From Solobacterium sp. (lineage in GTDB: Bacteria > Bacillota_I > Bacilli_A > Erysipelotrichales > Erysipelotrichaceae): a stretch of 54,888 bases of DNA. Positions 16,540 to 25,413 of this stretch are shown piece after piece. The notes under the pieces were generated by a model. The model was not told where the DNA came from, did not search any database, and saw only the letters and a program-made list of their open reading frames with translations. Numbering within the stretch: the stretch's first letter is position 1; each line of letters begins with the position of its first letter. The stretch lies in assembly GCA_017432325.1 (NCBI GenBank), contig JAFRJJ010000020.1:1-54888 (forward strand), read 5' to 3'. A program made the translations under genes and the position numbers.

Positions 16540-18372
16540 ATGAGTGCCGCCAGTTATCATGAAACATGTATGAGTAAGGAAATGAATGACGTTCCGGTGA
16601 AAAAGAAAAAAATCAGTATGCTGCTGCAGATCGCGATCCTTTTTGCGATCGGGGCGGTCACGATCGGCGTTTTGTTATCAAATGAAGTGAAGAACGTTTC
16701 CTATGATCTTTTCATGCTGAAGCAGAAAGAAAACGCTGAATCTTCTGCGGAAGATCTGGCAGGATATCTTGAAAGTTTCCCGGCACACGACTGGCTGATC
16801 CGTTACTGGTATGACCACTATGATGAGCTGGATATCGAATATGATGCGCCTTACAGCGCGGATACGGTCACTGCCGGAAAGTACAGTCTTCTCATGGAAC
16901 GCAATCCCGGGTTTATTCCCGAATATGCAGAGATAAAGGATGTTGAAAAACTCACAGAAGAAGACCGGAAACTGTATGCTGAGATCGAATATTCACGATT
17001 GATCTCACGTATCGACCAGATCAAAAAGACACAAAATATTTCCTATGTATTCGGTGTGGTTACGGAAAAACCATATGATAATCAGAAAGTCCTGTTCATA
17101 TCAGCGGGGCCGGGTGATATACGCGGAAGTGAAAAAGGTCAGGTATATCCGATCGGAACAGAACTGATCGTTACGGAAGAACGGCAGAACGCAGTATTGA
17201 ATGCCATATCCGGTGAGCCGCAGTTTTCCTATAATGAAGACGAAAAGTACTTTGACTATTATTATCCGTTCTGTTCGATTGATTCTCACGATGTCCTGAT
17301 CGTGATCTCAATGTATGTTCCCAAAGTAGAGATGCCGTTTTATGACAGTATGGCCAAGCTGAGTGTGATGACGATTGGATTTATGGCCTTGCTGGCAGCG
17401 ATCTGTCTTGTGATGATCATAATGGTCATTCTGCTTCCGCTGAAAGATGTTCAGGATAATATCAGTCTGTTTAAGAATACAAAGGACAGCAGTACTGTTG
17501 TGGAAAATCTGTCGAAGATCAGTTCTCATAACGAGATCGCCGAACTTTCTTCTGATTTTGCGTCAATGGTTGTGGAACTGAACGCATACATGATCCGGAA
17601 TGAAGAAACTGCAGTCAGGGAAGAACACAACAAAACAGAGCTGGCTCTTGCAAACAGGATCCAGACTGCGATGCTGCCGAATGTATTCCCGTCATATCCT
17701 GACAGAACAGATTTTGATATCTATGCTTCAATGACTCCTGCAAGGGAAGTCGGCGGAGACTTCTATGATTTCTTCCTGGTTGATGATGAGCATTTGTGCC
17801 TGGTGATCGCGGATGTATCCGGCAAAGGAGTTCCGGCTGCACTGTACATGATGGCAACGAAGATCTTGTTGTCACAGATGATCAAAACAGACAGATCAGC
17901 AGCTCAGATCCTCAATGAGGCAAATGCTTCGATCTGCTCAAAAAATCCCGAAGAAATGTTTGTAACCGTCTGGCTCGGTATCCTGGATCTGACAACAGGG
18001 ATCATGACATGTGCAAATGCCGGCCATGAATACCCGATGCTGAAGAAAGCAGGGGGACAGTTTGAACTGGTCAAAGATAAACACGGTCTTGTGATCGGTG
18101 CTATGGAAGGAGCAGTGTATCAGGATTATGAACTTCGTCTGGATCCCGGAGCATCCGTGTTCGTCTATACAGACGGTCTGGCAGAAGCTTCCAGCAGTGA
18201 TCATCAGATGTTTGGAACAGACAGGATCCTTGAGAATCTGAATACAGATCCCGACAGAACGCCGGAAATGATCCTGCAGGATATGAAACAGGCGGTCAGC
18301 AGTTTTACGCAGAGTACGGAACTGTTTGATGACCTGACGATGATGTGCATAACATATCACGGAAAAGTCTGA
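16540..18372 (+). CDS. Membrane SpoIIE/RsbU-type PP2C phosphatase with extracytoplasmic sensor
   Basis: A 610-residue receptor phosphatase. A hydrophobic helix at about 27-45 and another at about 272-300 flank an extracytoplasmic sensor region, followed by a HAMP-like linker and a coiled coil. From about residue 367 there is a PPM/SpoIIE phosphatase: ANRIQ.AMLP, REVGGDFYDFF (metal Asp near 405), ADVSGKGVPAALYMM, NAGHEYP, YTDGLAEAS and DDLTMMCI. Such enzymes dephosphorylate anti-sigma-antagonist proteins; none is encoded nearby. The first ATG lacks a clear ribosome site; ATGs at 16570 and 16582 are alternatives. It is a clear paralogue of the protein at 51940. Confidence 0.9.
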   Translation: MSAASYHETCMSKEMNDVPVKKKKISMLLQIAILFAIGAVTIGVLLSNEVKNVSYDLFMLKQKENAESSAEDLAGYLESFPAHDWLIRYWYDHYDELDIEYDAPYSADTVTAGKYSLLMERNPGFIPEYAEIKDVEKLTEEDRKLYAEIEYSRLISRIDQIKKTQNISYVFGVVTEKPYDNQKVLFISAGPGDIRGSEKGQVYPIGTELIVTEERQNAVLNAISGEPQFSYNEDEKYFDYYYPFCSIDSHDVLIVISMYVPKVEMPFYDSMAKLSVMTIGFMALLAAICLVMIIMVILLPLKDVQDNISLFKNTKDSSTVVENLSKISSHNEIAELSSDFASMVVELNAYMIRNEETAVREEHNKTELALANRIQTAMLPNVFPSYPDRTDFDIYASMTPAREVGGDFYDFFLVDDEHLCLVIADVSGKGVPAALYMMATKILLSQMIKTDRSAAQILNEANASICSKNPEEMFVTVWLGILDLTTGIMTCANAGHEYPMLKKAGGQFELVKDKHGLVIGAMEGAVYQDYELRLDPGASVFVYTDGLAEASSSDHQMFGTDRILENLNTDPDRTPEMILQDMKQAVSSFTQSTELFDDLTMMCITYHGKV

Positions 18373-18403
18373 AATATGCTTTCACACAGGAAGGGGACTG
18401 ATC

Positions 18404-18595
18404 ATGGAACGCTTGGAAGCTTTTGAAAAGATGCTGGAAGATATCCGCAGACAGGCTGATCTTGAGAAAAGGAAAATGGATGAGCTGAAGGCTGAAGGAA
18501 AAGAAAAAACAGCAACTTACCGTCAGTATTTCGGAAACCGTCTTGTGCTCAAAACGATCCTGGATAAGTACAGGGAATACGGTCTTCTGGACTGA
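18404..18595 (+). CDS. Small coiled-coil protein
   Basis: A 63-residue protein, highly charged and probably almost wholly helical (MLEDIRRQADLEKRKMDELKAEGKEK), ending in a compact tail YFGNRLVLKTILDKYREYGLLD. AGGGG sits 9 bases upstream of the ATG. It lies 31 bases after the phosphatase and shares its orientation and terminator. I do not recognise a named family; a regulatory partner for the phosphatase is possible from position only. Confidence 0.8.
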   Translation: MERLEAFEKMLEDIRRQADLEKRKMDELKAEGKEKTATYRQYFGNRLVLKTILDKYREYGLLD

Positions 18596-18622
18596 CCGTC
18601 CCTGTAAACAGGAAAATACAAA

Positions 18623-18684
18623 AAAGGAACTGTTTTATGCGGGTGATGATCATAGATCATCCGGGCATATGACAGTTCCTTTGT
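18623..18684. terminator. Large terminator hairpin between convergent genes
   Basis: AAAGGAACTGT at 18623-18633 pairs with ACAGTTCCTTT at 18672-18682, enclosing a second stem (GGATGATC-like arms around ATA). A-rich and T-rich flanks allow use from both directions. Confidence 0.8.
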
Positions 18685-18703
18685 TATCAGCTGTGTATAC
18701 AGA

Positions 18704-19045
18704 TCAGCCGTTGATATCTTTGATGAGTTTGAGCAGGTATGCCGCAATGCAGATATCCACAACACTTGTGCCGATACTTACTCCGCCGGCTTTGTTTATA
18801 AAGCCGAGGACACAGCTTGCAAAGTCAAGGATGATCGCTACCCAAAGAAGGAATGAAGCTGACTTTGCCTTTGAAGGATCTGTCGCAGACATATAGCAGT
18901 AAAGACCTGTGATCGCTGTAATTGCTCCTGCAATAAAGTACGGAATTTTACCGGACGCGACGATCAGACCTTCAACCGCATATACCAAACCAAAGATGAT
19001 CTCAATCATCGAAAGAGTTCTTAAAGACTTCTGTTTATCACTCAT
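18704..19045 (-). CDS. Small four-helix membrane protein of unknown function
   Basis: A 113-residue protein with about four hydrophobic helices (beginning at residues near 12, 36, 64 and 89) and short polar loops, with a lysine-rich tail. The start at 19045 is preferred over 19054 because GGAG lies 9 bases upstream of it. A good promoter is present at 19066-19095. No conserved catalytic motif is seen; similar proteins are described only as hypothetical membrane proteins. Stands alone between two terminators or gene ends. Confidence 0.8.
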   Translation of the reverse strand: MSDKQKSLRTLSMIEIIFGLVYAVEGLIVASGKIPYFIAGAITAITGLYCYMSATDPSKAKSASFLLWVAIILDFASCVLGFINKAGGVSIGTSVVDICIAAYLLKLIKDING

Positions 19046-19065
19046 AAATGTCATCTCCAGTTAGA

Positions 19066-19095
19066 ATTATAATACCCAATGAAAACAAATGTAAA
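19066..19095 (-). promoter_or_regulatory. Promoter of the small membrane protein gene
   Basis: On the minus strand, TTTACA and a perfect TATAAT are 18 bases apart, about 20 bases upstream of the start codon. Confidence 0.65.
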
Positions 19096-19140
19096 TAAAA
19101 TGAAAATAATGTAAACGCTTAATTACACTGTTATTTACCG

Positions 19141-19920
19141 TTATTTACCGTTTTTCTTCTGCGCAGCGATCAGATACCGATGGATCGTTCCTTTTACTGT
19201 ACCATTCCGTTCGATTTCTTCCTGCATTTCCAGCAGGTGATCAAAACAATGATCTACCGAAAATCCGGGAAATTCCCATTCAATGATACGGGCAAACCAG
19301 ACAAATGCACCGACATCAAAGAATCTGATCGGTCGGAAAGCCTCTTCAGCATGGAGGATCTCAAAACCAGCTTCTTTCAATCTGTCTGTCTGAATATTTA
19401 ATTCAGCTTCCGGAAAGGGGAGAGGTGTACCGGGCAGGACCATATCGACCAGTTCACGATCGTTCCTGGCACCGACCTGCTGGGTGATAAACAGTCCGTC
19501 ACTCTTGAGCAATCTGAAGACTTCCGCCGGATCAAAACTTCCGTGTCTGTTGATCATGATATCAAATGAACCGTCCGGAAAAGGGATGTCGGACGCATCA
19601 TCACAGGTTTCGAAATCAATGCCCTGAGGCAGCAGTGTTTCCCTGCACAATTCAACATTCGGCGGAAATCCTTCCGTGGCTGCTGTATTGCCGTATGGAT
19701 GTCCCAGGGATAACAGGAACTCACCGCCGCCGGTGTCATAGTCAAGCAGCTTCATATCCGGAAGCAGATACTGATCAATGATCGTTTTATAATCCCATGG
19801 AAGATCCTGTTCTTCCTCGTATCTGCCATGAATATGGGAAAAGTCCCATCCATGGATATGTGCTGTCTTTTCTTCTGCTTCCCATGTTTTCCGAAGCTGA
19901 TCGATCTTATTGGTTTCCAT
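19141..19920 (-). CDS. Class I SAM-dependent methyltransferase
   Basis: A 259-residue methyltransferase. The SAM-binding motif I appears as KLLDYDTGGGEFLL, motif II region as DIPFPDGSFDIMINRHGSFDPAEVFRLLKSDGLFITQQVG. The N-terminal part contains HIHGWDFSHIHGR, seen in several small-molecule methyltransferases of this type. The start at 19920 has AAAGGAG 5 bases upstream, preferred over 19965. Acceptor substrate unknown. Odd point: a 10-base tandem repeat, GTTATTTACC, spans its stop codon on the plus strand at 19131-19150. Confidence 0.88.
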   Translation of the reverse strand: METNKIDQLRKTWEAEEKTAHIHGWDFSHIHGRYEEEQDLPWDYKTIIDQYLLPDMKLLDYDTGGGEFLLSLGHPYGNTAATEGFPPNVELCRETLLPQGIDFETCDDASDIPFPDGSFDIMINRHGSFDPAEVFRLLKSDGLFITQQVGARNDRELVDMVLPGTPLPFPEAELNIQTDRLKEAGFEILHAEEAFRPIRFFDVGAFVWFARIIEWEFPGFSVDHCFDHLLEMQEEIERNGTVKGTIHRYLIAAQKKNGK

Positions 19921-19974
19921 AACTGCTCCTTTATAAGAAACGATGTGTTTTTGGAAGTATTTCAATTATACAGT

Positions 19975-20042
19975 ACATGAAACATGTTGATTCAGTATGA
20001 TCGTGCATAGGTTTACAAAGAAACTGACAGTTCCGCTATAAT
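19975..20042. promoter_or_regulatory. Divergent promoter region with small palindrome
   Basis: The palindrome ACATG-AAA-CATGT lies at 19975-19987. For the flavoprotein gene, TTTACA at 20012-20017 and TATAAT at 20037-20042 are 19 bases apart. On the minus strand a TATAAT-like element lies at about 19966-19971 for the methyltransferase gene. The palindrome could bind a regulator acting on both genes. Confidence 0.45.
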
Positions 20043-20068
20043 GACATTGAACATGAAGAGATTTCCAT

Positions 20069-20707
20069 ATGACAAAGAAGATCGTTGTAGTAAATGCCGG
20101 TCCGAGAAAAGGCTGGAATACAGATACTCTGCTTACAGAAGCGGCGAAAGGCGCTGAGTCTTCCGGTGCAGAGATCATTCGTTTTGACCTGTTCAGGCTT
20201 GAAAGATATACAGGCTGTATTTCCTGCTTCGGCTGCAAGAAACAGCAGTTCAAAGGTCACTGCATCTGCAGGGACGGGCTGACACCTGTGCTTGATGCGA
20301 TCCGTGAAGCAGACGGACTGATCATCGGTTCTCCCAACTATCTTTCGGATCTGACCGCTTCTTTCCGCGCGCTGTATGAAAGGCTGATCTTCCAGAATCT
20401 GACGTATAACCGCGAAACACCCTGCTGCAACGACCGCCTGATCCCGGTGTTGCTGGTTATGACGAGCAATGCGCCGGATACGATGTATCTGAACCTGCTG
20501 AACAATTACAAAGCAACGCTCAGCCGGTTTGTCGGACCGACAGAACTGTTTGTCAGCGGCAATACACTGCAGCTCAAAGACTACAGCATAACAGACTGGG
20601 AATGGACAATGTTTGATCCGAAGGCCAAGCAGGAAAGACATGATACTGTTTTCCCGGAGGAATGCAGGAAAGCTTATGCGTTGGGTGAGGCGCTTGTAAG
20701 CAGATAA
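20069..20707 (+). CDS. Iron-sulfur flavoprotein / NADPH-dependent FMN reductase family
   Basis: A 212-residue flavodoxin-fold protein. The FMN phosphate loop is VVNAGPRKGWNTDTLL, and a Cys-rich segment CISCFGCKKQQFKGHCIC (about residues 50-68) matches the compact cluster motif of iron-sulfur flavoproteins in anaerobes. The second flavin contact is GSPNYLSDLTASFRALYERL. These proteins move electrons from ferredoxin or NAD(P)H to oxygen species, quinones or other acceptors. No tight operon partner; terminator at 20736. Confidence 0.88.
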   Translation: MTKKIVVVNAGPRKGWNTDTLLTEAAKGAESSGAEIIRFDLFRLERYTGCISCFGCKKQQFKGHCICRDGLTPVLDAIREADGLIIGSPNYLSDLTASFRALYERLIFQNLTYNRETPCCNDRLIPVLLVMTSNAPDTMYLNLLNNYKATLSRFVGPTELFVSGNTLQLKDYSITDWEWTMFDPKAKQERHDTVFPEECRKAYALGEALVSR

Positions 20708-20735
20708 AACTGTTATTATCCGTATAAATAACGAA

Positions 20736-20771
20736 AACCCCTCAGACCTTTGCACGGTTTGGGGGTTGTTT
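20736..20771. terminator. Terminator between convergent genes
   Basis: AACCCC at 20736-20741 pairs with GGGGTT at 20762-20767, with an inner ACC/GGT pair, then GTTTAT. The left flank is A-rich, so it may also serve the minus strand. Confidence 0.75.
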
Positions 20772-20781
20772 ATATCAACGT

Positions 20782-21270
20782 TCAGGAATACATGCTGTTG
20801 AGCAGTGCGGTCCCTGTTTTTGTCCTGAATACTTCCTGCCGGAATCGATCGACAGAATTCCGGTATTTTTCATTTTCACCGGCGTTGACGAGGAAGTCCG
20901 CTTCCAGCAGGATCCGGTAGTCCAAGCCGTCCACATCCGTAAAGGTATGGTGATGACCGACAAGGTAACAGATCCGCTCCAGCATTTCTTCACTCATGCC
21001 TGAATCCTTGTAGAATTCACGCACCATCGGAGGTCCGTATTTCTCCTGCAGGTCATGAGGAGAATTACCGTATTCCCTGCGGAGAGAAGGACATGCGATG
21101 TCGTGCACGATCGCCGCAAACTCCAGAGTCTGCTGTGTCAGTTCATCAAGACCTTCCTGTTCACCGATATTTTTCGCGTATGCCCATACTTTCAGAAAGT
21201 GACAGATATCATACTGGCTTCCTTCACTGTTCCCGATCATTTTGATGATCGCTTCACTGACTGTGATCAT
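20782..21270 (-). CDS. HD-domain phosphohydrolase
   Basis: A 162-residue HD-superfamily protein. Metal-binding residues are His24 (CHFLKVWAYAK), His56-Asp57 (AAIVHDIA) and Asp124 region (LLEADFLVN), with VGHHHTFTD between them. Members hydrolyse phosphate from nucleotides or other small phosphoesters. Substrate unknown. It ends next to a terminator shared with the convergent flavoprotein gene, and starts 70 bases downstream of the molybdoenzyme gene end, separated by a terminator. Confidence 0.85.
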   Translation of the reverse strand: MITVSEAIIKMIGNSEGSQYDICHFLKVWAYAKNIGEQEGLDELTQQTLEFAAIVHDIACPSLRREYGNSPHDLQEKYGPPMVREFYKDSGMSEEMLERICYLVGHHHTFTDVDGLDYRILLEADFLVNAGENEKYRNSVDRFRQEVFRTKTGTALLNSMYS

Positions 21271-21297
21271 ATGTATTCCTTTCTTTTGAACTGTTGA

Positions 21298-21323
21298 TAA
21301 ACGGGCAGGTTGTGTCTGCCCGT
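21298..21323 (-). terminator. Terminator after molybdoenzyme fusion gene
   Basis: ACGGGCAG at 21301-21308 and CTGCCCGT at 21316-21323 form a perfect 8-bp stem with a 7-base loop, followed on the minus strand by a short T run. Confidence 0.75.
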
Positions 21324-21339
21324 CATTTCATTGACTGTA

Positions 21340-24300
21340 TCAGATCTTTTCCACCTGAACAAGGTTAGTATGCTGGGGATTTCCCTTTGCCAGCGGGGTG
21401 GGATGTGCAGCATCCGTCAGGACATTGATGGAGCCGCGGCGGTCAGCGCCGTTCTTGTCCGGCTTGAACCATCCGCCCTGGGACATTGCTGCAACACCCG
21501 GCATGATGCGTTTTGTAACGACTGCCGGAATGATGACAGTACCGCGGTCATTGTAGATGCGTACTTCATCACCGCTCTGAATACCGCGAGGTTCGGCATC
21601 GGCCGGATTGATCCAGAGACCAGGCATCTCAACTTCATCCTGCCATTCATTGTTGTCATGCATGGAGTGAGTGCGTCTTCTGGTATGCCATCCGATGAGC
21701 TGGAGAGGGAACCGTTCCCTCAGAGGATCTTCCGGTCCTTCCGGACAGGGGAGATATCCTGAAACAGCAGGAACGTTTTCCAAATGCATGTCGTAAAGCG
21801 TCTTGGAGAAGATCTCGATCTTGCCGCTCGGTGTCTTGAACGGATGCTTGATCGGATCTTTGATCTGGTCTTCAAATGCGATATATACCTTGCGGTTCCT
21901 GTACTGCCATCCGCCTTCTTCACAGAAGTCTCTGTATTCAGGCAGTTCAGGTTCCTTTTTCCTGAGCGCATGGTAGCTTTCTTCAAGCCAGTAGTCAGCG
22001 TCCGAATGACCGCCGGTAAACTCTTCATAAAGACCGAGTTCACAGGAGATATCTTTCAGCCATTCCCACTCAAAGCGGGTGCCGAACAGCGGTTCGATGA
22101 CTTTGTTGTTGCGGATCAGGTAATTGCCTCCGCGCCAGGGAGCAGTTATGTTGTTTGTTTCAAACACGGACGGCGCAGGAAGTACGTAGTCTCCGAAGCG
22201 TGCACTCGGTGTCATGAAGATGTCAGAACATACGATCAGCTGGCAGAGGTCATCCTGCCTGAGGATACGCATCGTATCATTGATGTCTGAGTGCTGGTTG
22301 ATCAGTGTATTGCCTGCAAGATTCAGCATCATTCTTAGCTTGGAATCGAGTTTATCGACTCCATGTACACGATCTTCACGCGCTGTCATCTCTTCGCCGT
22401 GTTCGATCGCTTTTGTCCAGAGGAAGATCGAGATAGAACCTTTGTACGGGTTCTCGACCGGAGGCAGGGCAAGGGCAGGTCCCTGATGTTCACGGGTCAT
22501 GCCGCATCCGCCGGCATTGCCGCCGGGAATACCGATGTTGCCTGTCATGGCTGCCAGGGTAGCGATCGCCTTGGTCGCCTGTTCACCGTTTCCTGTACGC
22601 TGAATGCCGTATCCGGACATAATGCAGGCAGGCTTGGCAGAAGCCAGTTTTCTTGCCAGTTCCCTGATCTTTTCTGCCGGGATACCGGTGATCGCTTCCG
22701 CCCATTCAGGCGTACGTTCGATACCGTCTTTCAGGCCGAAGAGGAAGCTGTGATAGCTTTCATTGGCAGGAATACCTTCCGGCATATGCTTTTCATCAAA
22801 GCCGATGCAGTACTTGTCCATGTATGCCTGGTCCTGCAGTCCTTCCTCGAAGATGGTGTAAGCCATGGCATCTGCCAGGGCAGCGTCTGTGGAAGGTCTG
22901 ATCGGGATCCACTCATCCGCGTAAGCGATCGCTGTCTGGCTCAGGCGCGGATCGATAGCGATCACAGGGATATTCTTTTCCTTGATCTTGGAAAGGTAAT
23001 AATTCCGTTCGGAACCGAATATGGTCTCTGTGGAGTTGTCTCCCCAGAAGATCAGGAGATTCGTATTGAGCATATCTTCCGGGCTGTTCCCGAAGAACAT
23101 ATCACCGAAGATATAAGGACTGATATATGACGCGCAGGCGGAACTGTAGCTGCCGTAGGAATTCAGGTAACCGCCATCCGCAGCAAGCAGACGTTTTGCC
23201 AGGACGGTAGGACGCATGATGCCGGTAACACCGGTCGCGTAATTGACATAGCGTGAACCTGGTCCGTATGTATCACGGATACGCTTCCATTCGGAAGAGA
23301 TCTCCTGTACAGCCTGTTCCCAGCTGATCCGGCGGAACTTACCGCTGCCGCGTTCACCGATGCGCTTCATCGGATAGCGCAGGCGGTCCATGCTCATGAA
23401 TGTCTTGCGGTAGCCTCTGCCTCTGACACATGCCCTGATCTGGGGATCATTGCTGGAGGTATCCGATTCGATCCGCAGGATACATCCTTCCTGCACGTGG
23501 GGAGTGATCACACACTTGCCGCCGCAGTTGTTGAGACCGCCGCTCTTAGTGACTTTCATTTCCTCCGGAATGATCTCATCCCTGAGACCGTCCTCGGATA
23601 TTTCGGAGAATTCTTCCGCGTATGGTTTCAGGACAGCCCAGAGATCAGCCAGCCTGTCCCTGATCCCGAAGGTGTCAGCGAAAGCAGTCAGTGATGTATC
23701 ACGCCGTCCTGCCAGTACCTCAAGCAGATATCCGCTGATGTCTGTGAACGTCCGGAATGTTCCTCTCCTGCGCAGAGCCTGCAGCAGCAGTTTCTGGTTG
23801 TCCAGTGCAAAGGTATCCGTAAACGCCGCCATATCCTGTTTTGCTCCGGCTGTTTCCAGGTAATACAGATATCTGTACTGTTCACCGATATAGTCCGGCG
23901 GATTTCCTTCCATTCGGACCGGACGGTAGCCGTTTCTGTAATATGCTTTGATGACGTCAAGCGTCGTCTGGTTGCACAATACCCGTTCCTCACGGCATAC
24001 CGATGCCCAGAGCGGCGGATTGAAATCAGCGTCGCATCCGCGGAACAGGAAATCATATTCAAGCAGCCACTCTTCCGGGGAGTGCTCGTTCCATTCGGGG
24101 AAGAGGGAAAGGATCTTCAGCGCTTCATCACGGTCTGCGAAGAAGACGCTTCCTAACAGCAGGGCGGATCTCAGCAGGGGCACTTCATCCGCGCCCGGCT
24201 TCATTCCGAGATTCTGCCAGAGCTTCTCACGGATCTCAGCAAGCTCCTTGTAAGAATCGATCAGGATCGCGCCTTTCAGATCACCGTCACGATAGAAGAG

Positions 24301-25413
24301 CTTCTCATAAGGCTCGTTGTCAAATACGGGAGGATTGATGCGGAATTCAGCAGGAGCCGGTCCGGAAGGTTCTTTTTTCTCCGCTTCTTCCGTGATCTCA
24401 CCGAATGCATACAGGAAGTTCCTGCGTCCTGAGAAGATCAGTTCACCGCCGTTATAGAGTTCATTGTTTTTCACTTCATCTGACTCCGGACCATAAACTG
24501 CGCCTAGGCCGGCGATCAGACCGCTGTGCTTAGCGAAGTTCCAGAGTCCGGGATTCGGCTTCCACTGGATACAGTCACCGGCAGCGAATACATCCGGCAG
24601 GCTTGACTTCATGCCGTCGTTGACGATCACACCGCGTCCGCATTCCGCACCGGCTTCCTGCAGCAGTCCGGTCTCGGCACGGATACCGCATGAAAGGATG
24701 ACAAGATCTGCATCGAACACTTCATCATGTTCCCCGATGACAGCTTTGACCGAAGCAGTCCTGCCGTCAGTACCTGCCTGGATCACAATATTTTCCACTC
24801 TTGTCCGGCAGACGATGCCTTCTTTTTCCAGTCTGCTTTTGAATACTTCCGCGCTTTCATCATCCAGGAATCTTCCCAGCAGTTTCGGCGCCAGTTCCAG
24901 TACGGAAACAGACAGTCCGGAAGCTTTGAGTTCACCCGCCAGTTCGACACCGATGACACCGCCGCCGATCACGACAGCACTCTGCGCAAGCGCACAGTCG
25001 CGGTGGATATTGATCATGTCTTCGATCGTACGCAGGGTATGCACGCCGGGCAGCTCCGCACCGGGAATGGGCGGTACTGCCGCTCTTGCCCCGGCGGCAC
25101 AGATCAGACGGTCATAGGGAATGATCGTGCCGTCTTTGCATGTTACGGTATGATCTTCCGCATTGATGCTGACAACAGTGCTGTTCGTTGTCAGCGTGAT
25201 CTGTTTCCTGTCGTACCATTCTTCCGGATGGATCTCCATATTTGTTCCTGCAAGATAATTGATCCCGGTCTTGCTGAGAAGGGGACGCAGATACGGTCTG
25301 TGCGGACCTGCTTCAAGGATACGGATATCCGCTTCGGGAGAGTTTGCGCGGATGGTCTCCGCGGCAGTGAGTCCGGCGATCCCGCCGCCGATGATCAGAT
25401 ATTTCATTCCCAT
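21340..25413 (-). CDS. Three-part fusion: FAD/NAD oxidoreductase, TorD-like chaperone, DmsA-type molybdoenzyme
   Basis: A 1357-residue polypeptide. Residues 3-400 form a NirB/rubredoxin-reductase-like flavoprotein: FAD motif GGGIAG (9-14), NAD motif GGGVIG (150-155), second FAD motif DVFAAGDC (274-281). Residues 410-600 match TorD/DmsD chaperones (LLEYDFLFRG, then PPDYIGEQYRYLYYLE). Residues 625-1357 align closely with E. coli DmsA, from RACVRGRGYRK and RLRYPMKRIGERG to the end LAKGNPQHTNLVQVEK; the Mo-ligand serine lies in SYSSAC (755-760). Of the cluster cysteines C630, C634 and C662 are present, but the first is Gly626. There is no Tat signal or membrane anchor, so a soluble cytoplasmic S- or N-oxide reductase using NAD(P)H is inferred. 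The ferredoxin gene upstream is coupled. ATG 25407 is an alternative start. Confidence 0.9.
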   Translation of the reverse strand: MGMKYLIIGGGIAGLTAAETIRANSPEADIRILEAGPHRPYLRPLLSKTGINYLAGTNMEIHPEEWYDRKQITLTTNSTVVSINAEDHTVTCKDGTIIPYDRLICAAGARAAVPPIPGAELPGVHTLRTIEDMINIHRDCALAQSAVVIGGGVIGVELAGELKASGLSVSVLELAPKLLGRFLDDESAEVFKSRLEKEGIVCRTRVENIVIQAGTDGRTASVKAVIGEHDEVFDADLVILSCGIRAETGLLQEAGAECGRGVIVNDGMKSSLPDVFAAGDCIQWKPNPGLWNFAKHSGLIAGLGAVYGPESDEVKNNELYNGGELIFSGRRNFLYAFGEITEEAEKKEPSGPAPAEFRINPPVFDNEPYEKLFYRDGDLKGAILIDSYKELAEIREKLWQNLGMKPGADEVPLLRSALLLGSVFFADRDEALKILSLFPEWNEHSPEEWLLEYDFLFRGCDADFNPPLWASVCREERVLCNQTTLDVIKAYYRNGYRPVRMEGNPPDYIGEQYRYLYYLETAGAKQDMAAFTDTFALDNQKLLLQALRRRGTFRTFTDISGYLLEVLAGRRDTSLTAFADTFGIRDRLADLWAVLKPYAEEFSEISEDGLRDEIIPEEMKVTKSGGLNNCGGKCVITPHVQEGCILRIESDTSSNDPQIRACVRGRGYRKTFMSMDRLRYPMKRIGERGSGKFRRISWEQAVQEISSEWKRIRDTYGPGSRYVNYATGVTGIMRPTVLAKRLLAADGGYLNSYGSYSSACASYISPYIFGDMFFGNSPEDMLNTNLLIFWGDNSTETIFGSERNYYLSKIKEKNIPVIAIDPRLSQTAIAYADEWIPIRPSTDAALADAMAYTIFEEGLQDQAYMDKYCIGFDEKHMPEGIPANESYHSFLFGLKDGIERTPEWAEAITGIPAEKIRELARKLASAKPACIMSGYGIQRTGNGEQATKAIATLAAMTGNIGIPGGNAGGCGMTREHQGPALALPPVENPYKGSISIFLWTKAIEHGEEMTAREDRVHGVDKLDSKLRMMLNLAGNTLINQHSDINDTMRILRQDDLCQLIVCSDIFMTPSARFGDYVLPAPSVFETNNITAPWRGGNYLIRNNKVIEPLFGTRFEWEWLKDISCELGLYEEFTGGHSDADYWLEESYHALRKKEPELPEYRDFCEEGGWQYRNRKVYIAFEDQIKDPIKHPFKTPSGKIEIFSKTLYDMHLENVPAVSGYLPCPEGPEDPLRERFPLQLIGWHTRRRTHSMHDNNEWQDEVEMPGLWINPADAEPRGIQSGDEVRIYNDRGTVIIPAVVTKRIMPGVAAMSQGGWFKPDKNGADRRGSINVLTDAAHPTPLAKGNPQHTNLVQVEKI

